Shown: positions 9,409 through 19,474 of the stretch, piece after piece
Position numbering within the stretch: the first letter of the stretch is position 1
How the letters are laid out: every line of letters starts with the position of its first letter
Origin: Paraburkholderia nodosa
Lineage (GTDB): Bacteria > Pseudomonadota > Gammaproteobacteria > Burkholderiales > Burkholderiaceae
Reading direction: 5' to 3'
NCBI RefSeq assembly: GCF_001718195.1
Contig: NZ_MCNV01000003.1
Coordinates: 558,001-622,000, forward strand
Length of the DNA stretch: 64,000 bases
Program-made: the position numbers and the translations under genes
Notes under the pieces: generated by a model
The model's database searches: none
Seen by the model: only the letters and a program-made list of their open reading frames with translations
What the model was told of the DNA's origin: nothing

Positions 9409-9759
9409 ATGACGCTCGACGAACTGCTCGCGCAGGTTCTGGCCTTTCGCGACGAGCGCGACTGGAAGCAGTTTCACACCTTGCGCAACCTGATCGTCTC
9501 AACCAGCATCGAGGCAGGCGAGCTGCTGGAAACGGTCCAGTGGAAGACCGACGCGCAGATCGACTCACAGCTCGCCGATCCCGCGCAGCTCACGCAACTC
9601 AAGCACGAATGCGCGGATGTGTTCATCTACCTGTTGCTGGTCGCCCATACCGCCGGGATCGATCTGGTCGAAGCGGCGGCGGAAAAGCTCAAGCTGAACG
9701 CGCAGCGCTATCCCGTGGAGAAGGCAAAAGGCAGCGCCGCGAAGTACTCCGAGCTTTGA
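9409..9759 (+). CDS. MazG-like nucleotide pyrophosphohydrolase (116 aa)
   Basis: Small all-alpha NTP pyrophosphohydrolase of the MazG-like/RS21-C6 type. The metal-binding acidic pattern is visible as EAGELLE (first helix) and KHECADVFIYLL (second helix), matching the EXXE...EXXD arrangement. Such enzymes hydrolyse non-canonical or excess (d)NTPs to monophosphates; the substrate here cannot be told. It starts 4 bases after moaC and is presumably cotranscribed. It converges on pglL 55 bases downstream. Confidence 0.88.
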   Translation: MTLDELLAQVLAFRDERDWKQFHTLRNLIVSTSIEAGELLETVQWKTDAQIDSQLADPAQLTQLKHECADVFIYLLLVAHTAGIDLVEAAAEKLKLNAQRYPVEKAKGSAAKYSEL

Positions 9760-9814
9760 TTGCCGGAACGGCGGCGAGCTGACTCACCGCCCCTTCACGC
9801 GCGCGCTGTGAGAC

Positions 9815-11629
9815 TCAATCGTCCGAATCGTCCTCGTCGTCCTGTTCGACCGATTTCGCCGGCGTCCCGTACTTCTTGACGAGTTGCGCCTTGAAGTCCG
9901 CGAGCGTGGGCTGCTCGTCGAGCAGGCCGTAGAGCGAAGCGAGTTGCGTCTGCCAGTCGTGCAGTTCCGTGGCGAAAATGCGCAGACGCTCCACCGTATC
10001 GAAAGCGCCCGCCGTATCGCCATCCAGCGCCTGCAAGACCGCGTAGCGGCGCAGCACCGTTTCGCCGGGCAGCAGCGCGATGGCGCGCTGGTGCGCGTAA
10101 AGCTTGCTCGGCAGGCTCGCGGCGTTCATCGGCAACAGCGTGGCCATACCGTAGTCGCCCCAAGCGCCGAACAGGCGCGAAGGATCGTCGCCGTAGTCGC
10201 GCGCCGGGTGCTGACCGTAATACAGCACCTCGGCGCGGTTGTAGTCGCGCAGCACCGGGTACAGCGCCGCGACGCCGCCGAACACGACCACCGCATACAC
10301 GCCGAGCGAGACGCGCGGCGGCACGACACGCAGCGGCTTCGTCTCCAGCAGGCCGAACACGAACATCGCCGGCAGCAGGAAGAACATGTACTGCTGCGGA
10401 TATTCGACGAGCGCATGCATGACGAGGACGCCGATCAGCATGAAGCCGAACACGCGCTCGGCGGTATGCGGCGCGCGCAGCCCGCGCACGAACCACGCGA
10501 CGAGCCCGATCACGACGATGGCAAGACCGACGAGGCCGGTCTTCGCGAGCAGGTCGAGGAAGATGTCGTGCGCGTTGTTGGCGATCTCGACGCCGCCAAG
10601 CGAGCGCGCCAGCTCGAACTGGTGCACCGGGAAATCGCCCCAGCCGACGCCTAGCACCGGATGCGACTTGAACATCGTCCAACCGTAGCGCCACAGTGCG
10701 AGGCGCGGCGCGATCTGGCTGGCGTCCTTCATGCGCTCGGCGGCGGACTGCGCAAGGTCCAGGCCGTAGTGGACGTTGGCCCAGCGCACGAATGCATTCA
10801 TGCCGAAGAAGATCAGCACGAGCACGAACGGGATGGCCCAGGCGCGCACGCCGCCGGCCTTGCGGCCCGCACCCGCACCGCGTCCCTCGTCGCCTTCGCT
10901 GCGGCAGCCCGTGAGCGCGATCCACAGACCCGCGACGAAAATCACGCCCATCTGCAGCCACGGCCCGCGCGACACGGTGAGCGCGAGACCGCCCGAATAG
11001 ATCACGGTCAGCACGCCCCACAGCAGGATGTTCAAACGCCGCGTGAGGACGAGGTACATCGCACCCGCCATCGCAAAGGCGATATAGGTGGCGAGGTGGT
11101 TGGCCTGCGCCATGTTGCCGAACGGCCGGCGATCGACCGTGATGTTGTACGCCACCACGAGCGGCGTGACCTTCGTCTCCAGGTGAAAGAGCTGGATCAC
11201 CTGGGTGAAAACGGCGAAGAGGCCGCCGAACTGCAGCGCGAAAGCCGCCCACACGAGCGCCGATTGCATGAGGCGCGCGCGCGTGATGGTGTAGCCCGCG
11301 TGCGTCGCGAGGAACGCGGCGAGCAGATAACCGGCGCCGAGCCAGTTCATCGAAGGCTCGGCAAGCGGCAGTGCGAACGTCTGCACGATCAGCAACAGAC
11401 CGAAGAAGAGCGGCACGAGCGCGACCGTGGGCGATGCGAAGCCCTCGCCTGCGCGCGCCGGGCGAATGAGCAGCAACGTCGCGGCGCCCATCAGCACATA
11501 AAGTGTCAGTGCAACGAATTCCGCGTAGAAAGTCGGAATCGGATAGGTGTGGTTGACGACCGCATAGGGCAGCGTCAACGCGAGGGCCAGCAAGACGAAC
11601 GTAAGGTAACGCGCAAAATTGGAAGGCAT
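9815..11629 (-). CDS. pglL: PglL-family O-oligosaccharyltransferase (Wzy_C superfamily)
   Basis: Polytopic inner-membrane enzyme predicted to transfer a lipid-linked glycan to Ser/Thr of exported proteins. It is 604 residues with about a dozen hydrophobic segments. Diagnostic PglL features are FGNMAQANHLATY, the large periplasmic-loop block GVGWGDFPVHQFELA with NAHDIFLDLLAKTGL, and VEYPQQYMFFLLPAMFVFGLLE. The C-terminus is soluble and ends in an acidic tail rich in Asp. It lies directly downstream of a type IV pilin gene on the same strand, the usual neighbour of pilin-associated and general O-OTases. A WaaL O-antigen ligase is the main alternative, made less likely by the motifs and neighbour. 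Confidence 0.9.
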   Translation of the reverse strand: MPSNFARYLTFVLLALALTLPYAVVNHTYPIPTFYAEFVALTLYVLMGAATLLLIRPARAGEGFASPTVALVPLFFGLLLIVQTFALPLAEPSMNWLGAGYLLAAFLATHAGYTITRARLMQSALVWAAFALQFGGLFAVFTQVIQLFHLETKVTPLVVAYNITVDRRPFGNMAQANHLATYIAFAMAGAMYLVLTRRLNILLWGVLTVIYSGGLALTVSRGPWLQMGVIFVAGLWIALTGCRSEGDEGRGAGAGRKAGGVRAWAIPFVLVLIFFGMNAFVRWANVHYGLDLAQSAAERMKDASQIAPRLALWRYGWTMFKSHPVLGVGWGDFPVHQFELARSLGGVEIANNAHDIFLDLLAKTGLVGLAIVVIGLVAWFVRGLRAPHTAERVFGFMLIGVLVMHALVEYPQQYMFFLLPAMFVFGLLETKPLRVVPPRVSLGVYAVVVFGGVAALYPVLRDYNRAEVLYYGQHPARDYGDDPSRLFGAWGDYGMATLLPMNAASLPSKLYAHQRAIALLPGETVLRRYAVLQALDGDTAGAFDTVERLRIFATELHDWQTQLASLYGLLDEQPTLADFKAQLVKKYGTPAKSVEQDDEDDSDD

Positions 11630-11773
11630 GGTTGGGCGGGGGCGTTCAGCAACGGGGCACTATACAAAACTTTTCCCCCGCTGTGCGGGTGCGGCCGGTC
11701 GGGTCGCATCCGCGTGCGCTGCGCGAGTGGGCTTGAAAGCGCTCACGGTTGCCCCCGCACCGATGCGCAAACC

Positions 11774-12385
11774 TTATGCGCGGCACTCCGGCGGTGCGAG
11801 GTTGCCCGCCAGCGTTGCGGCGTCCGTGGGCGATGGGCCCGTGCCGGGCGCGCCAAGGGACGAAGCCGTCTTGCCCGCTGCGAAGCACTCCCACGTGAGC
11901 GTGCCGCCCTGCACACTGCCCTGGGCGAGCACGACGCGCGCGGTGGGCGCATCGGCGTTGTCTGGCACCGAGGGTACGAGCACGATGGTGTTGCTGCCCT
12001 CGGGCGCCACGCGCGAGGTGAAAGCGACCGTGATCTGACCGGTCGTGTCATCGATATGCAGCGACTGCACGTTGCGCGTGGCGGGCGGCACCGTGTAGCC
12101 CGCGCCGAACGCGTTGCCGCTCGCGGCGTTCTCCGCCACGGCGAGGCGCGCGGAAGCCGCGAGCGAAAGGCCCTCGCCCACGCGGCTGCGGGCGAGGTAA
12201 TCCTGGTACGCGGGAATGGCGTAGGCCGCGATCACACCGACGATCGCGAGCACGATCATCAGTTCGATCAGCGTGAAGCCGCGCGCGGTCCAGCGCCCGG
12301 CAATGCTCGCGAGGCGCGAGAGTCTGGCAAAACACGCGCAGCCGTTGCGCGGCGGCGGGCTCATGGGAAGTGCGGATACGATCAT
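11774..12385 (-). CDS. Type IV major-pilin-like prepilin with long leader
   Basis: Prepilin with the class III signal [17 protein letters not shown]: cleavage by PilD after Gly36 would expose Phe with Glu at mature position 5. The mature protein (about 167 residues) has the pilin helix ending [13 protein letters not shown] and two C-terminal cysteines (WECFAAG and PPEC) that could form the D-region disulfide. The leader is 36 residues, far longer than the 5-10 of most type IVa pilins. ATG 12385 is supported by AGGAG 8 bases upstream. pglL follows 144 bases downstream, making this pilin a candidate glycosylation substrate. Confidence 0.9.
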   Translation of the reverse strand: MIVSALPMSPPPRNGCACFARLSRLASIAGRWTARGFTLIELMIVLAIVGVIAAYAIPAYQDYLARSRVGEGLSLAASARLAVAENAASGNAFGAGYTVPPATRNVQSLHIDDTTGQITVAFTSRVAPEGSNTIVLVPSVPDNADAPTARVVLAQGSVQGGTLTWECFAAGKTASSLGAPGTGPSPTDAATLAGNLAPPECRA

Positions 12386-12398
12386 CGTCAGGGCTCCT

Positions 12399-12435
12399 GA
12401 AACAAGAAACGCCTGCTCACAGTCGTGAACAGGCG
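12399..12435 (-). terminator. Intrinsic terminator downstream of the TerC-family gene
   Basis: On the minus strand an 11-bp stem, CGCCTGTTCAC pairing with GTGAGCAGGCG (one G-U), with loop GACT, is followed by the T-rich TTTCTTGTTT. It ends only a few bases before the pilin ribosome binding site, separating the terC-like gene from the pilin gene. Confidence 0.7.
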
Positions 12436-12511
12436 TCTTGATCGTATCGGCGGCCCGTGCTGCGCAGCAGTCGGCCAGATGGCCCAGGCACTATGGCACA
12501 GCCATGCGCGC

Positions 12512-13234
12512 TCAGTGCGACTGCGGCCCCTGCGTCGCGCTGCGCTGCGCGTTGCGGCGCCGAAGCCAGGTCCCGAGCGCGACGACGAACACGGCCCCCG
12601 CCACGCACATGCCGTATTCGGCCGCGGGCGTATCGAGCAGCGGCCAGCGGTCGCCGGCGGGATCGTTGACGATGAGCCCGCCCGCAATCCAGCCGAGCAG
12701 CGCGGCGCCGAGCGTCACGATCACGGGGTAGCGGTCGAGCAATTTGAGTACGAGTTGGCTGCCCCACACGATGAGCGGAATACTTACCATCAGCCCGAAG
12801 ATCACGAGTGCGATGCGATGGCGTGGATCGGCCGCTTCGGCAGCGCCGGCAATCGCGACCACGTTGTCGAGGCTCATCACCGCGTCGGCAACGACGATCG
12901 TCTTGATCGCGCCCATCAGCTTCTCGGCAGGCTTCACGTTGGCGTGCTCGAGTTGACTGGGCGCGAGCAGCCGAACGCCGATCCACAGCAGCAGCAGGCC
13001 GCCTGTGAACTTGAGGAACGGCACGTTGAGCAGCACTACGGCGAAGGCGATCAGCACCACGCGCAGCGCGATCGCGCCCGCGGTGCCCCACAGAATGCCG
13101 CGCATGCGCTGCTGCGAAGGCAGGTCGCGGCAGGCGAGCGCGATCACCACGGCGTTGTCGCCGCCGAGCAGGATGTCGATGACGATGATCTGGATGACAG
13201 CGCCCCAGTGGAGCGTCGCGAAAAACTCGAGCAT
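12512..13234 (-). CDS. TerC-family integral membrane protein (YjbE/YkoY-like)
   Basis: 240-residue polytopic protein of the TerC family. The two family signature helices are present: IDILLGGDNAVVIALA near residue 18-33 and VVADAVMSLDNVVAIAGA near 110-127, each with the conserved Asp-Asn pair. Members in other bacteria have been linked to manganese export and metal loading of exported proteins, but this branch has no fixed role. Start ATG 13234. It is bounded on both sides by terminators, so it is probably monocistronic. Confidence 0.9.
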   Translation of the reverse strand: MLEFFATLHWGAVIQIIVIDILLGGDNAVVIALACRDLPSQQRMRGILWGTAGAIALRVVLIAFAVVLLNVPFLKFTGGLLLLWIGVRLLAPSQLEHANVKPAEKLMGAIKTIVVADAVMSLDNVVAIAGAAEAADPRHRIALVIFGLMVSIPLIVWGSQLVLKLLDRYPVIVTLGAALLGWIAGGLIVNDPAGDRWPLLDTPAAEYGMCVAGAVFVVALGTWLRRRNAQRSATQGPQSH

Positions 13235-13285
13235 GGAGACGAAGACTCAGCCGTGACTCAGGATAGGCGGCTCATACGGTGAGCC

Positions 13286-13324
13286 AAATAAAAAAGCGAG
13301 GAGGCCACGACTGGCTCCCTCGCT
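13286..13324 (-). terminator. Intrinsic terminator of the sucCD operon
   Basis: Minus-strand stem AGCGAGGGAGCC with GGCCTCCTCGCT (two internal mismatches) followed by TTTTTTATTT, about 100 bases after the sucD stop. Confidence 0.75.
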
Positions 13325-13421
13325 CTTTGTTCGGAAACCTCGTGAAAGGATTCCGCAAGCATATCAAAAAACGCCGGCCGCCCGCGCATACATGATGCAC
13401 GAGTGGCGGCGCATTTCGAAT

Positions 13422-14303
13422 TTACAGCATCGCCTTCAGCAGACGACCCATTTCCGACGGATTGCGCGTCACCTTGATGCCGCACGCGTCCATGATTTCC
13501 AGCTTCGCGTCGGCCGTATCCGCACCGCCCGAGATCAGCGCGCCGGCGTGGCCCATGCGCTTGCCCGGAGGCGCCGTGACGCCCGCGATGAAGCCAACCA
13601 CCGGCTTCTTCATGTTGTCCTTGATCCACTCGGCGGCGTTCGCTTCGTCCGGACCGCCGATTTCGCCGATCATGATCACGGCGTCCGTATCCGGATCGTC
13701 GTTGAACATCTTCATGACGTCGATGTGCTTCAGACCGTTGATCGGGTCGCCGCCGATACCGACTGCCGACGACTGGCCGAGGCCGATCGCGGTCAGCTGG
13801 GCAACCGCTTCATACGTCAGCGTGCCCGAACGCGACACGACGCCGATGCGGCCCTTGCGGTGAATGTGACCCGGCATGATGCCGATCTTCAGCTCGTCCG
13901 GCGTGATCGTGCCGGGGCAGTTCGGGCCGAGGAGCAGCGTCTTGCGGCCTTCGCGGCGCATACGGTCCTTGACTTCGATCATGTCGCGGACGGGAATGCC
14001 TTCCGTGATGCAGATCGCGAGATCGAGATCGGCCTCGACGGCTTCCCAGATCGCAGCAGCAGCGCCTGCCGGCGGCACGTAGATGACCGAAACGGTCGCG
14101 CCGGTGGCGTCCTTCGCTTCACGCACGTTCGCGTAGATAGGAATGCCTTCGAAATCTTCGCCGGCCTTCTTCGGGTTCACGCCAGCGACGAACGCTTCGC
14201 GGCCGTTTGCGTACTCACGGCACGCGCGGGTATGGAACTGACCGGTCTTGCCGGTGATGCCCTGCGTGATGACCTTGGTGTCTTTGTTGATCAGAATCGA
14301 CAT
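13422..14303 (-). CDS. sucD: Succinyl-CoA ligase (ADP-forming), alpha subunit
   Basis: TCA-cycle enzyme subunit, cytosolic, partner of SucC. The 293-residue protein has the N-terminal CoA-binding Rossmann region ([12 protein letters not shown]), [19 protein letters not shown] and the phosphohistidine H252 in [10 protein letters not shown], close to H246 in E. coli. It ends [17 protein letters not shown] as usual. It follows sucC by 97 bases on the same strand; an intrinsic terminator lies downstream. Confidence 0.98.
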   Translation of the reverse strand: MSILINKDTKVITQGITGKTGQFHTRACREYANGREAFVAGVNPKKAGEDFEGIPIYANVREAKDATGATVSVIYVPPAGAAAAIWEAVEADLDLAICITEGIPVRDMIEVKDRMRREGRKTLLLGPNCPGTITPDELKIGIMPGHIHRKGRIGVVSRSGTLTYEAVAQLTAIGLGQSSAVGIGGDPINGLKHIDVMKMFNDDPDTDAVIMIGEIGGPDEANAAEWIKDNMKKPVVGFIAGVTAPPGKRMGHAGALISGGADTADAKLEIMDACGIKVTRNPSEMGRLLKAML

Positions 14304-14400
14304 GTATTGACCTCTTTTCGTTTGGCGCCGCGCGTCGCGTCATCCGCGCCTTGCGTTGCGGATTTCGCGCCGGCACGCCGCCATTCGTGTCCGGTGAGAA

Positions 14401-15567
14401 TTACTTGCCTTCGGCAGCCGCGACGACCTTCTGCGCGGCTTCTTCCATGCTGTCTGCCGAAATGATCGGCAGGCCCGATTCGGCCAGCATCTTCTTGCCG
14501 AGGTCCTCGTTCGTGCCCTTCATGCGCACGACGAGCGGCACGTTCAGGTTCACGGCCTTCGAACCAGCGATCACGCCTTCTGCGATCACGTCGCAGCGCA
14601 TGATGCCGCCGAAGATGTTCACGAGGATCGCCTTCAGGCCCGGGTTCTTGAGCATGAGCTTGAACGCTTCCGTGACCTTCTCGGTCGTGGCGCCACCGCC
14701 CACGTCGAGGAAGTTCGCCGGCTCGCCGCCGAACAGCTTGATGGTGTCCATCGTCGCCATGGCGAGGCCTGCGCCGTTCACCAGACAGCCGATGTTGCCG
14801 TCGAGCGAGATGTACGCGAGGTCGAACTTCGAGGCTTCGATTTCAGCCGGATCTTCTTCGTCCAGGTCGCGGTAAGCGACGATTTCCGGATGACGGGACA
14901 GTGCGTTGGAGTCGAAGTTGAACTTCGCGTCGAGCGCGATGACCTTGCCGTCGCCGGAGACGTTCAGCGGGTTGATTTCAGCCAGCGATGCGTCGGTTTC
15001 CCAGAATGCCTTGTACAGGCCTTGCAGGATGGCGCGGGCTTGCGGAATCGAAGCAGCCGGCACGCCGATCTTCGCGGCGAGGTCGTCGGCCTGAGCGTCG
15101 AGCAGACCCGTCGACGGCTCGACGATGACCTTGTGGATCAGTTCCGGGTGCTTTTCGGCGACTTCTTCGATGTCCATGCCGCCTTCGCTCGAACCCATCA
15201 GAACGATCTTTTGCGACACGCGATCGACGACGAGGCTGACATACAGTTCCTGCTTGATGTCGGCGCCTTCTTCGATCAGCAGACGGTTGACCTTCTGGCC
15301 TTCCGGACCGGTCTGGTGCGTGACGAGCTGCATGCCGAGGATCTGGCTCGCGTATTCGCGGACTTGCTCGATCGTCTTGGCAACCTTCACGCCACCGCCC
15401 TTGCCGCGGCCGCCAGCGTGGATCTGCGCCTTGACGACCCAAACCGGACCGCCCAGCTCTTGAGCGGCCTTGACCGCGTCATCCACCGAAAACACCGGGA
15501 TGCCGCGCGGGACCGCGACTCCGAATTTCCGCAGGATTTCCTTACCCTGGTACTCGTGAATCTTCAT
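14401..15567 (-). CDS. sucC: Succinyl-CoA ligase (ADP-forming), beta subunit
   Basis: Nucleotide-binding subunit of succinyl-CoA synthetase, 388 residues, standard length. It starts [17 protein letters not shown] and has an ATP-grasp domain with [20 protein letters not shown], and the [11 protein letters not shown] and [10 protein letters not shown] segments of the C-terminal domain. AAGGA lies 7 bases before the ATG. Its order after a DUF2889 gene and before sucD, without sucAB, is as in other Burkholderiaceae. Confidence 0.98.
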   Translation of the reverse strand: MKIHEYQGKEILRKFGVAVPRGIPVFSVDDAVKAAQELGGPVWVVKAQIHAGGRGKGGGVKVAKTIEQVREYASQILGMQLVTHQTGPEGQKVNRLLIEEGADIKQELYVSLVVDRVSQKIVLMGSSEGGMDIEEVAEKHPELIHKVIVEPSTGLLDAQADDLAAKIGVPAASIPQARAILQGLYKAFWETDASLAEINPLNVSGDGKVIALDAKFNFDSNALSRHPEIVAYRDLDEEDPAEIEASKFDLAYISLDGNIGCLVNGAGLAMATMDTIKLFGGEPANFLDVGGGATTEKVTEAFKLMLKNPGLKAILVNIFGGIMRCDVIAEGVIAGSKAVNLNVPLVVRMKGTNEDLGKKMLAESGLPIISADSMEEAAQKVVAAAEGK

Positions 15568-15617
15568 GCGTGATTCCTTCAGTCTGAGAGTTGGAGTGAA
15601 CTTCGATTCCGCTGTTG

Positions 15618-16313
15618 TTATTCATGCGAGACGGCGTCGGCCCTGCCCTCTTGGCCCGGGCTCCGGCTGTCGCGCACGCCGGGGCTTTCCGCGCCGCGTG
15701 CGATCGAACGCGGCACATGGCCATACCAGCGCGGATAAAACTGCTTCACCGCCTCCCCGTCGAACCGCAGCGCGTGGCAGCGGCCCAGCTGGAAGGGCGG
15801 CTTTTCACCGGCGGCCTCATTGCCTCCGGCGGTCTTGCCGAGTTCCGGTCCGGGCGCTTCACCCGGCGAGCCGTTCGATGTGTCCCACACTGCCCCGACG
15901 AACGCCTGGATCGCAGCGGTCGGCAAAACGCCCAACATTTCTGTGAGGTGTGTGCAGCCGACCGTGCCGGCGAGGAGCCGGCCCGCTTCACGGCGGAAAT
16001 TGTCGAGGAGATTGAGCCCGATAAGGGCCCGATAGGCGGGATTGGCGTTCTGGCACTGACCGTCGTAAGGCACCCAGTCGGACGACGCTTCGGCGTCGAC
16101 GACATTGAGCTTGCGATCGATCGTAATACGCAGCCAGAGTTCATGGATCGGCAGACCATTGGGCCGGACACCGGCGGCGAGCGGCACGTCGCGTGGCTTG
16201 TGGTCGGTCAGGCACGCGTCGATGTCCCACAGGCCGTCTTCGCGCTCATAGGCAACCGCCCGGATGGCGCGCTGATGGCGCAACTGGCGGGGCACGGGCG
16301 GAGAAAGCGGCAT
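15618..16313 (-). CDS. DUF2889 domain protein (231 aa)
   Basis: Conserved protein of unknown function, DUF2889. Recognisable segments are [20 protein letters not shown] near the start, [12 protein letters not shown], and [19 protein letters not shown], with [22 protein letters not shown] near the C-terminus. There is no signal peptide or membrane segment. It is 50 bases upstream of sucC on the same strand and probably shares its transcript. A TAAAAT box on the minus strand at 16347-16352 may be the -10 of this operon. No activity can be inferred. Confidence 0.9.
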   Translation of the reverse strand: MPLSPPVPRQLRHQRAIRAVAYEREDGLWDIDACLTDHKPRDVPLAAGVRPNGLPIHELWLRITIDRKLNVVDAEASSDWVPYDGQCQNANPAYRALIGLNLLDNFRREAGRLLAGTVGCTHLTEMLGVLPTAAIQAFVGAVWDTSNGSPGEAPGPELGKTAGGNEAAGEKPPFQLGRCHALRFDGEAVKQFYPRWYGHVPRSIARGAESPGVRDSRSPGQEGRADAVSHE

Positions 16314-16432
16314 GCTAAAGGTAAGACCGGATTGGAAAACCTCGTGATTTTAACATACCGAGTATTTGAGACAGCCGCGAACACACAGGCCGGGCGGGGA
16401 CTTGCCTGAGCGGATTTTTCGAGACGGCCGGC

Positions 16433-17341
16433 TCAGTTATCGGACCAGTCTTCGTCGATTCCCTTGAGGATCTTGCCGATGATCGACATCGAGAAGCCGC
16501 GCGCCGCGAGAAAGCGCGCCTGGCGCGCGCGTTCGGCGGGCGTCTCGGGCAACTGGCCGTACTTCTTCTGCCAGACCGTGCGGGCGCGGACGAGCTCGGT
16601 CTCACGCAGTTGCGAGCTCACCTCTTCGATGAGCGCTTCGCCCACCGCGTGGCGCTTGAGTTCGCTGACGATACGCCCTGCCCCCACGCGCGACGCGCGC
16701 CGGTGCACGACGCTTTCGGCAAAGCGCGCGTCGGAGAGCCAGCCCTCGCGTTCGAGTGAATCGAGCAGCACTTCGAGTGCGTCGGCGTCCTCGGTGTACG
16801 GCATGAGCTTGCGCGAGAGTTCGGCGCGGCTGTATTCGCGGCGCGAAAGATAGCCGAGCGCGCGGCCCTTGAGGGAGCGCTCGGGGCGCTGCTTCGCCGT
16901 GGACGACTTTTCGCGCTCGCTGGCGCGTGCGGCGCGGCTGGCCGAGCTGCGCTCGTATTGGTCGGCTTGCGGCGCGCTGGATTCGCGCGCTGTTTCGAGC
17001 GGCGCGCGACGCGATCGCTTGAATGTGGGTTCGGACAGCGGTTCTGGCGGCACGTTTGCCGCCTCTTCATCCGCCCCGCTGAAGAACGCCTCGAACGGGA
17101 CTTCGAAGACCGCGCCGCCATCGTCGCTGAGATCGGCGGGCGAAGAAAACGCGACGCCAGAATGCGCAAAACCGCGATCGCCCGCCTGGGCGTCGCGGCT
17201 CAAATGGCCAGAACGGCTCGTGCGCGAGTCGGCAGGCTTGACGGCGGAGCGCCGTTCGACGCCCCTGTCCGCAGGCGAACCCGCGTGCGGGTTAGCCTGC
17301 TCGCCGGAAGGCGAGGACGTGGGTGACCCGCCCTTGCGCAT
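16433..17341 (-). CDS. recX: RecX regulator of RecA, with long N-terminal extension
   Basis: RecX binds RecA filaments and limits recombinase activity. The RecX helical repeats occupy roughly residues 150-302 (SLKGRALGYLSRREYSRAELSRKL, LEREGWLSDARFAESVV, RVGAGRIVSELKRHAV, AERARQARFLAARGFSMSIIGKIL). The first 150 residues are Ser/Arg/Glu/Ala-rich and look disordered, doubling the usual RecX length. The ATG at 17341 has AAGG 8 bases upstream, which supports the long form. It begins 31 bases after recA, the usual operon. Confidence 0.93.
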   Translation of the reverse strand: MRKGGSPTSSPSGEQANPHAGSPADRGVERRSAVKPADSRTSRSGHLSRDAQAGDRGFAHSGVAFSSPADLSDDGGAVFEVPFEAFFSGADEEAANVPPEPLSEPTFKRSRRAPLETARESSAPQADQYERSSASRAARASEREKSSTAKQRPERSLKGRALGYLSRREYSRAELSRKLMPYTEDADALEVLLDSLEREGWLSDARFAESVVHRRASRVGAGRIVSELKRHAVGEALIEEVSSQLRETELVRARTVWQKKYGQLPETPAERARQARFLAARGFSMSIIGKILKGIDEDWSDN

Positions 17342-17372
17342 CAGCTTGCCTTATCTACGAGAGCCTGTGGAC

Positions 17373-18449
<1,077 letters not shown>

Positions 18450-18529
18450 GAATCGTCCTTTGCTATGATGAACGGCGTCTCGTGACCATGCGCACGCCTC
18501 ATTCGGGCTAATGCACACGAACGCAGACA

Positions 18530-18545
18530 CTGTATAAAAAAACAG
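18530..18545 (-). promoter_or_regulatory. LexA (SOS) box of recA
   Basis: CTGTATAAAAAAACAG matches the CTGT-N8-ACAG LexA operator exactly, and the flanking bases extend the dyad to CACTGT...ACAGTG. Read on the recA strand, TTGCCA lies just upstream and TATACA overlaps the box, giving a -35/-10 pair with a 15-bp gap, so LexA would block the promoter. Confidence 0.85.
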
Positions 18546-18697
18546 TGGTTTTGGCAAGCCTTTCTGGCTATCCAGAACCGCGAATTTCGGGAGACCGCCG
18601 CGCGTCGCCTGGCCGCGCCTTCAAGGACGCGGCGCGGCGCGGGTGTTACGAGCCTGACTACGAGGTCTAAAAGCCTCGAAGGCGACGCTGGCGCAAC

Positions 18698-19462
18698 ATG
18701 CGAATCCTCATTGCCGAAGACGACAGCATACTCGCGGATGGACTCGTGAGATCACTCCGCCAATCGGGCTATGCCGTTGATCACGTGCGTAGCGGCGTGG
18801 ATGCCGATACCGCGTTGTCGATGCAGTCGTTCGACCTCCTGATCCTCGATCTGGGCCTGCCGAAAATGCCGGGCCTCGAAGTGCTGCGCCGTTTGCGCGC
18901 GCGCAATTCCAACCTGCCCGTGCTGATCCTCACCGCCGCCGACAGCGTGGACGAGCGCGTCAAAGGCCTCGACCTCGGCGCCGACGACTACATGGCCAAG
19001 CCTTTCGCGCTCAACGAGCTCGAAGCGCGCGTGCGTGCGCTCACGCGGCGGGGTGCGGGCGGCGGCCCGACCGTCGTGCGGCACGGCGCGCTGGCGTTCG
19101 ACCAGGTGGGGCGCATTGCGCGCATCAACGACCAGGTGCTCGATCTTTCCGCGCGCGAACTGGGCGTGCTCGAAGTGCTGCTGCAGCGGCTCGGGCGGCT
19201 CGTCTCGAAGGAGCAGCTCGTCGACCATCTGTGCGAATGGGGCGAAGAAGTCAGCAACAACGCCATCGAAGTCTACGTGCACCGGCTGCGCAAGAAAATC
19301 GAAGCGGGCGGCGTGCGCATCGTGACCGTGCGCGGGCTCGGCTACTGCCTCGAAAAGGAGGCGAAGGAAGCGCAGGCCGGCGCAGGCCAGACGCCCGCCC
19401 GGACCGAGGCCGGCACGCCCGACGCCGCGCCGGCGATGCCCGCCAGCCACCACTTCAAGTAG
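18698..19462 (+). CDS. OmpR-family response regulator (TctD/QseB-like)
   Basis: Two-component transcription factor, 254 residues. The receiver domain (1-115) has the acidic pair EDD at 7-9, phospho-acceptor D51 in LLILDLGLPKM, T79 and K101. A winged-helix DNA-binding domain (about 125-222) ends with EVYVHRLRKKIEAGGVRIVTVRGLGYCLE, and a 30-residue Ala/Pro tail follows. The sensor kinase gene starts 12 bases downstream, so the two form a pair. An MHS transporter next to it may be a target by analogy with TctDE, but this is inference. Confidence 0.93.
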   Translation: MRILIAEDDSILADGLVRSLRQSGYAVDHVRSGVDADTALSMQSFDLLILDLGLPKMPGLEVLRRLRARNSNLPVLILTAADSVDERVKGLDLGADDYMAKPFALNELEARVRALTRRGAGGGPTVVRHGALAFDQVGRIARINDQVLDLSARELGVLEVLLQRLGRLVSKEQLVDHLCEWGEEVSNNAIEVYVHRLRKKIEAGGVRIVTVRGLGYCLEKEAKEAQAGAGQTPARTEAGTPDAAPAMPASHHFK

Positions 19463-19474
19463 GCAGGATCGACG

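Noticed and set aside
10661..12400. 579-codon open frame on the plus strand opposite pglL and the pilin gene
   Set aside because: Arg/His/Glu-rich and crosses both real genes.
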